64,000 bases of DNA, taken from NCBI RefSeq assembly GCF_002218085.1, contig NZ_BDUC01000008.1, forward strand, positions 1 through 64,000. The letters run 5' to 3'. Below the pieces are notes generated by a model. It did no database searches. It saw nothing but the letters and a program-made list of their open reading frames with translations, and was not told the origin of the DNA. Both the position numbers and the translations under genes were made by a program. The DNA is from Tolypothrix sp. NIES-4075. GTDB lineage: Bacteria; Cyanobacteriota; Cyanobacteriia; Cyanobacteriales; Nostocaceae. Positions 44,118-52,940 of this stretch are shown here, one piece after another; within the stretch, counting starts at the first letter, position 1, and the number at the start of each line of letters is the position of its first letter.

Positions 44118-44272
44118 AATTATTGCCAAAATCAGAATCAGCATATTTTGAACCACAGATTTATCTGCGGTTTAATTTCAAATTCGTGCCGAAAATACAT
44201 TCAAACAAGAGTGGGGCAGCGGCTATTTATAGTCGTTGCCCCACAGATAGTATTACCTATCTAAGCCTTTAA

Positions 44273-44674
44273 TTACGCGGGAATTAACACAGTATCAATG
44301 ACGTGAATGACACCGTTATCAGCAGCAACATCTGGTGTTGCAACAGTGGCATCATTTATCTTCACGCCGTTAGAAGCGTCAATTTTCACATCACTTCCTT
44401 CAACTGTGGTCGCTGATTTTAGCTTAACCACGTCAGCAGCCAAGACCTTGCCGGAAACGACATGATAAGTCAGGATTTTCGTGAGTTTGGGAACGTCCTT
44501 AAGTAGTGCGTCTACTGTGCCTGCTGGAAGCTTTGCGAATGCTTCATCAGTAGGTGCAAAGACGGTGAACGGACCAGCGCCTTTAAGAGTATCTACCAAT
44601 TTAGCAGCTTTGATTGCAGCAACTAGGGTACCGAAAGAACCAGCATTTACAGCGGTATCAATAATGTCAGCCAA
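44273..44674 (-). CDS. Single FAS1 (fasciclin) domain protein
   Basis: A 133-residue protein that is one complete FAS1 domain: DIIDTAVNAGSFGTLVAAIK, PFTVFAPTDEAFAKLPAG, LLKDVPKLTKILTYHVVSG, GVKINDATVATPDVAADNGV, VIDTVLIP. It has no signal peptide, unlike the FAS1 protein at 29093-29998. It is either cytoplasmic or exported by another route. Small FAS1 proteins of this kind are abundant in cyanobacteria and their function is not settled. The gene stands alone. Confidence 0.92.
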   Translation of the reverse strand: MADIIDTAVNAGSFGTLVAAIKAAKLVDTLKGAGPFTVFAPTDEAFAKLPAGTVDALLKDVPKLTKILTYHVVSGKVLAADVVKLKSATTVEGSDVKIDASNGVKINDATVATPDVAADNGVIHVIDTVLIPA

Positions 44675-44902
44675 GTTTTTTACCTAGTTTTGTGTAATCT
44701 ACTAACCACTATAGACTACTTTTTGCAAAATAGTATTTACTGTTACAGATTTGTCGAATCAATTTAATTAATTTGGCTGCTAAATACAGAGACTAGTTTA
44801 TACATCAAAAATATTTTTATATTTTAAGTAGCTGAAGTGTCATAATTGTTAATATCACCAGATGCTGATTCTCTCACTAAAACCTTTGAGCGTGTATAGA
44901 CC

Positions 44903-45184
44903 ATGACAAATTATGCAAATTTAGTTCCCGAATTTGAAGAATTATTTAGACAAAAGCTAAAGCTAAATAATTGTCGGCTGATAAAGAAAAGACAAGAGAA
45001 TAATTATCAAATTACTACTCCTGCCAAAGACATTTTTTTGATGTCTTGGCAGGAATTTCCCGAAGTGAACTTGATATATCAGCCTGTCGGAGTACGCACA
45101 GAACAAACTTTAGTTTATGAGCGGGCTATTCGTTCCCATCTTAATTTTTGTCTGAGTAGTATTCAGAATAAAGTTGCTTCTTGA
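44903..45184 (+). CDS. Small unknown protein
   Basis: A 93-residue protein: TNYANLVPEFEELFRQKLKL, NCRLIKKRQENNYQITTPA, DIFLMSWQEFPEVNLIYQ, VYERAIRSHLNFCLSSIQ. The even mix of helix and strand and the lack of any low-complexity run suggest a real folded protein. No family recognised, no signal or membrane segment. It is separated from its neighbours by more than 50 bp on each side. Confidence 0.6.
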   Translation: MTNYANLVPEFEELFRQKLKLNNCRLIKKRQENNYQITTPAKDIFLMSWQEFPEVNLIYQPVGVRTEQTLVYERAIRSHLNFCLSSIQNKVAS

Positions 45185-45241
45185 TTTCTATTATTGATTA
45201 ACTTTTAAGAAACACAAGGCAGGTATTCTAAAGGCACAGAC

Positions 45242-45997
45242 TCATGTCTGCGGTTTTTCAAAGACCATTAGATGCTGCTGTGGTAGCAAGTTTTTGGTTT
45301 CGCGCCAAACCAAACCAACAGCTTGCATTTCTTTTTTTACTTGTTTCTGACTCATCTTGTGCAAAGCTTTAATCATCACAAAGGGGTTTTCAGCTCGGTA
45401 TTCAACCAAAACCACTCTACCACCAGGTTTAAGGGCTTTGATAATTCCTTGCATCACTTCATAGGGATACTCAAATTCGTGGTAAGCATCAACCATTATC
45501 GCCAAATCGACACTTTCAGGCGGTAGGTTGGGGTTACTCTCCGTTGCTAAAATCGGTTCAACGTTGCTGATATTTTTCTCTTTTTTCAAAGACTTAATTA
45601 TATCTAACATTTCTGGCTGAATATCGACAGCAAACACCTTTCCTTGAGGAATTAACGGGGCAATGCGAAAGCTTAAATAACCTGTACCCGCGCCAATGTC
45701 TGCAACGACATCGTTAGGTTTGAGGTCGATCGCGTTTACTATCTTACTAGGCTGTTCTTCAGCCTCTCGGCTTGGTCTTTCTAGCCATGAAGCACCGGTG
45801 TGTCCCATAACTTGCGCTATTTCTCGTCCTTGGTAGAACTTGCCGATACCGTCTGGGCTGTGGATAGACTTATATTGATATGTTGCGGATGCTGTAGGTG
45901 CAGTTGGTGACAGCGTAGGGTTAAGCAGCCAACTGCACAGTATTAGTATGATGCCTACGGTTAAAAATACAAAGTTATCTTTTAGTTTAAATTTCAT
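45242..45997 (-). CDS. SAM-dependent methyltransferase with N-terminal anchor
   Basis: A 251-residue class I methyltransferase. Residues 7-28 (NFVFLTVGIILILCSWLLNP) form a signal-anchor or lipoprotein-like helix with Cys 22. After a short linker, VVADIGAGTGYLSFRIAPL is the SAM-binding motif I, VFAVDIQPEMLDII motif II, and LPPESVDLAIMVDAYHEF and LKPGGRVVLVEYRAENP the later motifs. An export segment on a methyltransferase is unusual but common in this cyanobacterial/proteobacterial family. Substrate unknown. The preceding HTGASWLERPSREAEEQPS stretch is a family-specific feature. Confidence 0.83.
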   Translation of the reverse strand: MKFKLKDNFVFLTVGIILILCSWLLNPTLSPTAPTASATYQYKSIHSPDGIGKFYQGREIAQVMGHTGASWLERPSREAEEQPSKIVNAIDLKPNDVVADIGAGTGYLSFRIAPLIPQGKVFAVDIQPEMLDIIKSLKKEKNISNVEPILATESNPNLPPESVDLAIMVDAYHEFEYPYEVMQGIIKALKPGGRVVLVEYRAENPFVMIKALHKMSQKQVKKEMQAVGLVWRETKNLLPQQHLMVFEKPQT

Positions 45998-46119
45998 TAT
46001 TTGCTTTGTTTTATTTTGCAGTCAGCACTAAAGTGCTGAAAATAAACGTTAAAACGCCTACTACTATATTTTATCTAAGTACAAGCGGGGTTATCCTCCC
46101 CCGCCATCTAACCCAAAAT

Positions 46120-47691
46120 TTAAATCACAAACGCATCCATTGCGCGATCGCTCCAATTTTCTCCAACTCGCTCTGCCACAAACGGTCTAATGATAAACTT
46201 GGGTGGGAAACCGGATTGTACATCAATTCGCACGAATGAGTAAGGCAATCGCCTGTGTGCTTTGTAGTCCTCGCGACCAACATAAAGTAACGAATCGGCA
46301 ATTTTACGGCTATAACTGTCCTCAATTTCCTCAAAAGTTTCCATCAATTCTCTTCCCTCTTGGCGTTGGGAACGGGGAAAATGACCGCTACCACCACTAA
46401 TAATACAGTTGATGTGCGAGTCTGCGTATCCAGTATCAGCGGTGCGGAGATATTCTAAGCAGTGCGCGTGACCGTTTAAGATTAAATCGACTATCGAACG
46501 TCCTTGAGTTAGAGAACCAACCTGAAGGGCAACCGCATCAAAACAAGCACGCAAGCGACGACGAACTGCTAATGTTTGCGCTTGATGCCATTTATTGCTT
46601 TCAGTGACGTAGGGCGGATGATGAAAATAAATTATACGTCCGCGCACGTCTGAAGTATGCCAAGATTCAATTAATCTTTGTTTTAACCATTCGAGTTGTT
46701 CAAAGTCGATCGCAGACAATTTGTGAGATGCAAGTTGTTTCTCGATGTCAACTTTGATTTCGTTGATTTGGTCTAATTTGGCACTGAGTTCATCGAGTTG
46801 TTCGGCTTCAAAGGGGTTATCTGGGTTGAGGCGATCGCATAATCCCAAAATCTCTGATTCTTCTTGGTCTATTTCCCGCCGACGTTTTTCTAATTCCCGG
46901 CGATTAATTTCTCCTTCTTTCGTTGCCGGCAGCGGTAATGGTTCATTAAAAGTATTCGAGTCGAGAGCGAAAAAGTCAATACCGCCGTAACGAAAAGTAT
47001 AATAACGATTGGGCAAGCGGGTAAAGTGTCCGGGTTGATAACGCAAACAGCGCCCGGTGTCACTTTTTGCCGTATAATGCTTATCGAGGTGACGCTCTAA
47101 CTCTTTCCCAGAAGCGATCGCCTGCAAATAATCAAGAAATGCTTTTGCATAAGCATTGCCTTGATACGAACCATGCCAGCCTATCTCAATATCTTTATAG
47201 CGGAACATCCGCCGTAAAGGTTGCGTTGTTCCGGTCAGCCAGCGATACATCAACGGTACATCGTAGTAATCGTGATTGCCCAGCACTGGTAATATTGGTA
47301 AATTGAAGACCATGCGATCGTAACGAATGCTTTTAGGATTCTTGCCATTCTCCAAAAACTCGCGATAAGGCTCAATAAAGTTTGAGCGATAATACTCATG
47401 GGAACCGACCACATAAATTACATCTCCCGTATGCAACACAAAACGGCAAGAGTCCCGCTGAGTCAGCATTAATTCGGCAATTTTGCGTTGAGGATGTTTG
47501 CCATAATGCGACTTTGTGCCAGTATCACCGATAACCATAAAAGAAAAATCTGGGCGATCGTCTCTACCGTCATCCAAAATCATGCTCGTTTGGTCAATTC
47601 CGCGTGAGACAATACTCGAATGATTCCATCGCACTCGTTCCTTCATCTTTTGGATTTTCACTGGAATCGGTGGATCGGATATTAACTTCAT
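46120..47691 (-). CDS. Calcineurin-like metallophosphatase
   Basis: A 523-residue protein. The bimetal site is seen in FSFMVIGDTGT, LHTGDVIYVVGSH, VLGNHDYYD, IYFHHPPYV and LNGHAHCLEY. An unusual charged insertion (about 260-330, NRRELEKRRREIDQEESEI, EQLDELSAKLDQINEIKVDI) is likely a coiled coil between the third and fourth motifs. The C-terminal 90 residues form a separate domain. The ATG at 47691 is preferred over a TTG 15 bases upstream. A phosphoesterase of unknown substrate; no signal peptide is evident. Confidence 0.87.
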   Translation of the reverse strand: MKLISDPPIPVKIQKMKERVRWNHSSIVSRGIDQTSMILDDGRDDRPDFSFMVIGDTGTKSHYGKHPQRKIAELMLTQRDSCRFVLHTGDVIYVVGSHEYYRSNFIEPYREFLENGKNPKSIRYDRMVFNLPILPVLGNHDYYDVPLMYRWLTGTTQPLRRMFRYKDIEIGWHGSYQGNAYAKAFLDYLQAIASGKELERHLDKHYTAKSDTGRCLRYQPGHFTRLPNRYYTFRYGGIDFFALDSNTFNEPLPLPATKEGEINRRELEKRRREIDQEESEILGLCDRLNPDNPFEAEQLDELSAKLDQINEIKVDIEKQLASHKLSAIDFEQLEWLKQRLIESWHTSDVRGRIIYFHHPPYVTESNKWHQAQTLAVRRRLRACFDAVALQVGSLTQGRSIVDLILNGHAHCLEYLRTADTGYADSHINCIISGGSGHFPRSQRQEGRELMETFEEIEDSYSRKIADSLLYVGREDYKAHRRLPYSFVRIDVQSGFPPKFIIRPFVAERVGENWSDRAMDAFVI

Positions 47692-47729
47692 CGTAGATAC
47701 TCCCAAATTTGAGTTAACCTTGATAACTT

Positions 47730-47784
47730 CGTAGTGAGGACTTCAGTCCTCATCTTATGAGATAAGGACTGAAGTCCTTACTAC
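47730..47784. repeat. Two-hairpin dispersed repeat, copy B
   Basis: The outer ends are CGTAGTGAGG and CCTTACTAC. The left hairpin is GAGGACTTCAGTCCTC and the right hairpin TAAGGACTGAAGTCCTTA. Same plan as 18363-18422 and 61877-61930, with different arms. Confidence 0.75.
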
Positions 47785-47792
47785 AGCAAACA

Positions 47793-48020
47793 TCCTCAGA
47801 ACCTCAACGATGAGCCTCAGAACCTCAACGATGAGCCTCAGAACCTCAACATTGAGCCTTTTATCCTCAACGATGAGCCTCAGAACCTCAACATTGAGCC
47901 TTTTATCCTCAACGATGAGCCTCAGAACCTCAACGATGAGCCTCAGAACCTCAACATTGAGCCTCAGAACTCGAAGTTTCATGTTCTGAACTCGAAGTTT
48001 CATGTTCTGAACTCGAAGCT
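47793..48020. repeat. 21-bp tandem repeat array (CCTCAACGATGAG core)
   Basis: About ten units of 21 bp, each with CTCAA-n-TGAG and either CCTCAGAA or CCTTTTAT as the third heptamer, decaying at the 3' end into GAACTCGAAGTTTCATGTTCT copies. Each unit has a small CTCA/TGAG palindrome. The open frame on the minus strand is a by-product. It belongs to the same family as 60594-60890. Confidence 0.85.
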
Positions 48021-48029
48021 TTAATCTGG

Positions 48030-48217
48030 TAGGGTGCGTTATGGACGGAACGTCCTAACGCACCCAAAATCTCGGATGGTGCGTTGCGCTGCGCGACAAC
48101 ACACCCTACTGGCTACCTCCTTTGCAAACCTCGCTTCCATTCCTCTCTCCTGCTTTTTGAGAGGCTTTGAACTTTGCCAGTTCCCCCATCCCCCCATCTC
48201 CCCCTCTCCCCCTCCTC
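48030..48217. repeat. GTGCGTTA palindromes and C-rich heptamers
   Basis: GGTGCGTTATGGACGGAACGTCCTAACGCACC-type hairpin (split by the GGACG/CGTCC stem), a second GTGCGTTGCGCTGCGCGAC copy, and CCCCCATCTCCCCCTC words just after the ABC transporter stop. No gene. Confidence 0.6.
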
Positions 48218-50050
48218 CTACTGATACCCGGCTGCTTGCAATAAGAATAACTTCGCATAGCGTCCCCCAGCTTGCAATAACTCATCGTGAGTTCCTTGTT
48301 CAGTCACTTCGCCATTTTCAATTACCACGATTTTGTCAGCCATCCGCACTGTTGAAAAGCGGTGAGAGATTAACAATACCATCTGATTTTTGGTTAAAGC
48401 GCGAAAGTGATTGAAAATATCAAACTCAGCTTGAGCATCCATTGCTGATGTAGGTTCATCTAAAACCAAAATATCTGCACCATCTCGCATAAAAGCACGA
48501 GAAAGAGCTATTTTTTGCCACTGTCCCCCAGAAAGTTCTTGTCCACCTTTGAACCATTTACCAAGTTGAGTTGTAAAACCTGCGGGTAACTTCTCTACAA
48601 AAGGTAATGCCATTCCTTTTTCCGCTGCAATTTCCCAAAGTTCTCTATCTTCTAATCGTTCCACATCACCGACACCGATATTTTCGCCAACGGTGAATTG
48701 ATAGCGAACAAAGTTCTGGAAAATTACACCAATACGCCGGCGCAACACATCAACATCCCATTCTTGCAAGTCTAAGCCATCTAGTAAGATGCGTCCGGAG
48801 TCTGGGTAATAAAGACGAGTCAGCAGTTTAATTAAAGTCGTCTTCCCAGAACCATTTTCACCAACGATCGCTAGTTTTTCACCCGGTCGCAAATGTAGAG
48901 ATATATTTCTCAACGCCGGTTGCGAACTTCCGGGATAGGTAAATGTCATGTTCTCAAAACGAATACCATCACCAGGTTTAACACCTTTGGTCGCTTTACC
49001 TCTTGCCGTTGGTACTTCTTCTTCGAGAAAATCGTACAGGTTAGAGAGATACAAGTTATCTTCATACATCCCGCCGATAGAAGTCAACGCCCCGGAAAAA
49101 GTACTTTGTCCTTGGCGAAACACGGTAAGATACATCGTCATATCTCCCAAAGAAATCCTAAGCGCTACCGTTTCTATGACAATCCAAGCATAGGCGATGT
49201 AAAAACCAGCAGTAGAAAGTAAACTTAATAGATATCCCCACAAGCCCCGACGCAAAGTTAAATCGCGGTCTTCGCCATAAAGCCGATTAAATAGATCGTG
49301 ATAACGCCCTAACAGCATATTCCCTAGCTGATAGAGTTTGACTTCCTTGGCAAAATCTTCTCTAGCCAGCAGCGTTTCTAAATAATGCTGTTCGCGGGTT
49401 TCTGGCGCCCGCCAACTAAACAGCCGGAAAGCTTGTGCCGCAAACTTCGTTTCTACAAAGAATGCAGGCATCCCCGCTAAAATTAGAACTAGCAATGCCC
49501 AAACAGAAAACTTGACAAGCAAAGCTCCATATGTTATAAGTGAAAGAGCGCTTTGCACCAAGCCGAATGTGCGCGTTACCAAAGAAAGGGGACGAGTCGA
49601 AGCTTCCCGCCGCGCATTAGTCAATTTGTCGTAAAATTCCGAGTCCTCAAACTGGGTGAGATCCAAAGTGAGGGACTTTTCCAAGATAAGAACGTTGACC
49701 CGTTGACCGAGTAACACCCGCAACAAAGATTGACAGACGGTAAGTCCTCGTTGAGTAGCAGCTAATAAAGCAACAGCGATCGCTTCTAAGCCTACATACA
49801 TCAGCGGATGATAACTATTGACAAAATCGCTACCGTATGTATGCGATTGAGCGGCAAAAATGACCGCATCGACAATTAACTTACCGATGTAGGCGATCGC
49901 CGCCGGCAAAAGACCAGCCACTAAAGTTAAAGTGGCAAGAATAATAGTTAAAAAGCGGCTAGTAGTCCACACCAAGTTGACAGCACGTCCACTGTAGCGG
50001 AATACGGAAAGTGATTGACGCAGAGCGTTTCGTTTCTTTTGAGTCCTCAT
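48218..50050 (-). CDS. ABC transporter, fused permease/ATPase (exporter type)
   Basis: A 610-residue half-transporter. Residues 1-330 hold six membrane helices. The ATPase domain has Walker A VGENGSGKTTL, the Q-loop IFQNFVRYQ, signature LSGGQWQKIALSRA, Walker B ILVLDEPTSAMD and the switch His in LISHRFSTV. It should dimerise to export a lipid, peptide or other hydrophobic compound. No dedicated peptidase C39 domain or substrate gene is attached, so the cargo is unknown. It follows no operon partner on this strand. Confidence 0.93.
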   Translation of the reverse strand: MRTQKKRNALRQSLSVFRYSGRAVNLVWTTSRFLTIILATLTLVAGLLPAAIAYIGKLIVDAVIFAAQSHTYGSDFVNSYHPLMYVGLEAIAVALLAATQRGLTVCQSLLRVLLGQRVNVLILEKSLTLDLTQFEDSEFYDKLTNARREASTRPLSLVTRTFGLVQSALSLITYGALLVKFSVWALLVLILAGMPAFFVETKFAAQAFRLFSWRAPETREQHYLETLLAREDFAKEVKLYQLGNMLLGRYHDLFNRLYGEDRDLTLRRGLWGYLLSLLSTAGFYIAYAWIVIETVALRISLGDMTMYLTVFRQGQSTFSGALTSIGGMYEDNLYLSNLYDFLEEEVPTARGKATKGVKPGDGIRFENMTFTYPGSSQPALRNISLHLRPGEKLAIVGENGSGKTTLIKLLTRLYYPDSGRILLDGLDLQEWDVDVLRRRIGVIFQNFVRYQFTVGENIGVGDVERLEDRELWEIAAEKGMALPFVEKLPAGFTTQLGKWFKGGQELSGGQWQKIALSRAFMRDGADILVLDEPTSAMDAQAEFDIFNHFRALTKNQMVLLISHRFSTVRMADKIVVIENGEVTEQGTHDELLQAGGRYAKLFLLQAAGYQ

Positions 50051-50217
50051 TATTCATTTTATAGCGTGAAGTGCCCCTCAATTGCTTAATTGGCGAAGAA
50101 AAGCGGATAAATTCGATTTTGAATTGACCCCACGCTCTGTGCTGTTCGTTGTAACATTAAGGAATTATCGAATCAGTTTAAAATTAAGTTATTGCACTGC
50201 CTGGGAAAGTTGTAGCG

Positions 50218-50562
50218 ATGAAAGAAAGGCAACATATTTTTGTACCGCGTGGTAGACGGATTTTTGAAGTTATTCAAGAACACTCAAATAATCAGCGTCC
50301 TCCCCTTTCCGAAGAAGACAAAGCTAGACGCAAGGCAGAGAATGCAGCGTTTAACAAGCGTTGCAATGAAATTTTTCAGCGAGTTTGTCCGGAATTAATT
50401 AAAGATTATTACAACTGGGCGATTATGATTGAGCCAAACAGTGAAGATTATGTTATCGACCCCGACCCAGAAGTTGCTTTCCAAAAAATTCGCAGCAAGT
50501 ATCCAAACGCCAGAATTATGGAAATGCGTTTGAATGAAACAGGCGCTGTTGGTAAAATATGA
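50218..50562 (+). CDS. Small unknown protein paired with a retropepsin-like gene
   Basis: A 114-residue acidic/basic protein: KERQHIFVPRGRRIFEVIQE, LSEEDKARRKAENAAFNKRC, ELIKDYYNWAIMIEPNSEDY, PEVAFQKIRSKYPNARIMEM. The middle is a charged helix. The C-terminal strand-helix-strand with DYVIDPDPEVAF resembles small cyanobacterial proteins always seen near aspartyl-protease-like partners. Its stop overlaps the next start by 4 bp (ATGA), so the two products are made together. Function unknown; a binding partner or inhibitor of the protease-like protein is possible. Confidence 0.75.
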   Translation: MKERQHIFVPRGRRIFEVIQEHSNNQRPPLSEEDKARRKAENAAFNKRCNEIFQRVCPELIKDYYNWAIMIEPNSEDYVIDPDPEVAFQKIRSKYPNARIMEMRLNETGAVGKI

Positions 50563-50927
50563 TTCCAGGCTTTTTTGGTGAGAATGGAGAGTTATATTTT
50601 GAAATTAATTTGATAGCTGCCGATGGTTCGGATATCAAAGTTAATGCTTTGCTAGATACTGGATGTACTGACTGGTTGGTAATGGATATTCAAGATGTAG
50701 AAAGTTTGGAATGGTCTTATGTTCGGGAACAAATAAGGCAGACAGCACGAGGGGAAGCAGAATTTTATCTTTATCAAGGAAATGTTTGCTTTGATGGTCA
50801 AGAATTCACTATCCCTGCCTTAGCTGGTGAAGAAATTACTGAAGTTTTAATTGGGTTGCCTTGGCTAGAAAATCGCCGATTAGTAGTAGATAGAAAAGCA
50901 AGTTTGCTGACTTTGGGCGAAGATTAG
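50559..50927 (+). CDS. Retropepsin-like (clan AA) aspartyl protease-type protein
   Basis: A 122-residue single-domain protein. NALLDTGCTDWLVM carries the DTG catalytic triplet with a hydrophobic collar, and VLIGLPWLENRRLVVDRKASLL is the second conserved block (hydrophobic-hydrophobic-G with a flap-like region between). Such small clan AA proteins would act as homodimers. The active-site Asp and Gly are intact, though Thr-Gly-Cys replaces the more common Thr-Gly-Ala/Ser. It is translationally coupled to the preceding small gene. Substrate unknown. Confidence 0.8.
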   Translation: MIPGFFGENGELYFEINLIAADGSDIKVNALLDTGCTDWLVMDIQDVESLEWSYVREQIRQTARGEAEFYLYQGNVCFDGQEFTIPALAGEEITEVLIGLPWLENRRLVVDRKASLLTLGED

Positions 50928-51084
50928 ATGATCGCAAATCAGTTTATGATTGCATCTTTTCAGCAAAAACAATTAGCGCAGCATAGCTTATACTACAGAT
51001 ACAACGTCTTCTTAGCACATTATGAGTCTGTGCATTAACCCGAATTGCTCCAAACCTTGAGAGAACCTCAAGGAAACTGGTGAT

Positions 51085-51688
51085 ATGCCTTACAGTCAAT
51101 TCAGGATTGAGCAAATCAAAATAAACTTTGGGATATCAATATCTGAGCAATTCGGAACTTTTGCTGAGGTTGCAACAGATAAATTACAGCGATTTTCTCG
51201 CGCAATCTATCAAAGAATATCTGCCTTTAGCATTGGCGATCGATACCGAAAAGGCTCGTTCGGAATTGATTGTCATGCCAATATTAGTAGAAATTAAAAG
51301 ACAACTGCCATCACAAATAAGTATATTTTCTGGCAAAGATTTTACTGTAGATTCCACCAAAGGACTGAATGGATGTTGCGATTTTTTGATTAGTCGTTCT
51401 CCAGAACAAATATTGATTGAAGCGCCAGTAGTTACTTTAGTGTCAGCTAAAAATGATAACATCCAATCTGGATTAGGGCAGTGTATGGCAGAAATGATCG
51501 CAGTCCAACTTTTTAATCAAAATAAAGGTAATCAAATTTCTACAATTGACGGTGTTATTACGACTGGGACAAATTGGAGATTTTTGCAACTTAAAGGTCA
51601 AATTATCGAGATAGATTTGAATGAATATTTTATCAATCAGCTAGGGAGAATTTTGGGAATTTTGAAAAGCACGGTTGTTGCTGAGTGA
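51085..51688 (+). pseudogene. PD-(D/E)XK nuclease-like gene, frameshifted
   Basis: The start MPYSQFRIEQIKINFGI in one frame and the body LALAIDTEKARSELIVMPIL, FSGKDFTVDSTKGLNGCCDF, LGQCMAEMIAVQLFNQNKGN, ITTGTNWRFLQL in the +1 frame together rebuild a common cyanobacterial Uma2-like/PD-(D/E)XK family protein of about 200 residues. The frame changes near 51180. The E-x-K motif expected after the strand (VEAK in relatives) reads VSAK here, so the catalytic Glu is also lost. The gene is probably inactive. A shorter frame from 51128 could still be read. Confidence 0.65.
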
Positions 51689-51719
51689 CAATTAATGCCT
51701 GTTATATTAGGTTATGTGC

Positions 51720-52885
51720 CTCATACCAATTTAATATGAAGCTGGATAGAAAAGAGCTTCTAAAATAAAGTTATAAGAGGAAACAGACATCACCTGCTTA
51801 AATGTAAGTTGGTTGAATATTTCCTGGATGCGATCTGCGCTTCGCAGCAGCGCTTCGCTATCGCTTAAAGCTTGTAAAGAAGAGAAAAGTTCATTTTTGA
51901 GCGATTTTTTGAGGAACTGCCAAAGCCTTTCGATTGGATTGAGTTCGGGAGAATGAGGTGGTTGAAGCTCTTGAATAATATTTTCAGGCCAGCGAATCGC
52001 AGAACTGGTATGAGCGGGAGCTTGGTCGATTTGTAAAATTGCGTAGTCGTCGCCTAATTGCACAAGATACCAGTCCAAGAACTGTTGAAAATATTCGCCA
52101 TTGAGTTTGGGATATTCATGTTGCAAATGTTTTCCTGTCAAAGGCTCAATTGCACCATAAATCCAAAAATTTTCCCGTTGCCATTTAACCTCAACGGTAG
52201 GCTTAACTCCAGCAGCAGTAATTACTTTTCCTGTTAAGGTTTTTAACCCAAGCCTGGTTTCATCCTGACACATATACCGTACGCACTTCCCTTGTGCCAG
52301 AAGCTTTTCTAAACAATTGAGAATGACACCGAGTTTTTTTTAAACTCAGATATCAATTCTTCATCCTGCTTGTAGCTTTGAGGACGCGGTACTTTTAGTT
52401 TTGCACAAGCATCGATATCGAACCCATACATAAACTGTTCCATACTCGATATCAAGCCCATGCTCCTTGTCTAGCCATTCAACAATTGCACCGTAACTAC
52501 TAAATCCTTTTCCTGTTTCCAACTCAAGTTTGAGTGCTGCGATCGCATCATCATTTATTTTTCGGTTTGCGCCTGGTGCTTTCTTAATTTCCAATAACCT
52601 AGAAAGTCCACCCAATCGATATTTCTGTAACCATCTTGTCACAGTTGAGGTATCTGTGCCCAAGCGTTTCCCTAGTTCCTGCTGTTCCTTTACCTGCCCA
52701 CTCTTGAGCCACCACAACATCTGTAGCTTTTCTCTCTGGTTTCCCAGCCTGGCTGTTTGTAGGCGTTTTTTTAGTTCCTCTTCACTCTCTGCGATTTCAA
52801 TCTTAAACGGGCGACTCATGAGTATTTAAACTTATCAAGTTTGCTTCTCTCTATTATATGCAGCTTCATATTAAATTGGTATGAG
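51720..52885 (-). mobile_element. IS630-family insertion sequence, second copy type
   Basis: Perfect inverted repeats of 25 bp lie at 51720-51744 and 52861-52885, with TA four to five bases in from each end, as expected for TA target duplication. The element is about 1.16 kb and holds one transposase on the minus strand in two pieces. It is not closely related to the element at 1-1004: TIRs and protein differ. Confidence 0.88.
51731..52819 (-). pseudogene. IS630 transposase with two frameshifts
   Basis: The N-terminal half (52819-52361) has helix-turn-helix domains (LLWWLKSGQVKEQQELGKRL-like, TSTVTRWLQKYRLGGL). The C-terminal half (52273-51731) is the DDE domain, with CQDETRLGLKTLTG, LQIDQAPAHTS and LQPPHSPELNPIERLW. 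Both pieces are in the same frame, but the 87 bases between them are coding only in the +1 frame (AKLKVPRPQSYKQDEELISEF). Two opposite shifts are thus needed, one near 52410 and one at a run of eight A residues near 52336-52343. The A run could allow slippage, but the double lesion argues for decay. Confidence 0.8.
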
Positions 52886-52940
52886 TTTGTTTAAATAATA
52901 TCGAGTTATTCACGCACTACTACGCAGAGAAAGAAAATCT

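Noticed and set aside
46006..46239. 77-codon frame on the plus strand after the methyltransferase
   Set aside because: It overlaps the 3' end of the metallophosphatase on the other strand and has no recognisable features.
47755..48003. Leucine/valine-rich frame over the first 21-bp array
   Set aside because: Same reason: it is a translation of the CCTCAACGATGAG repeat.
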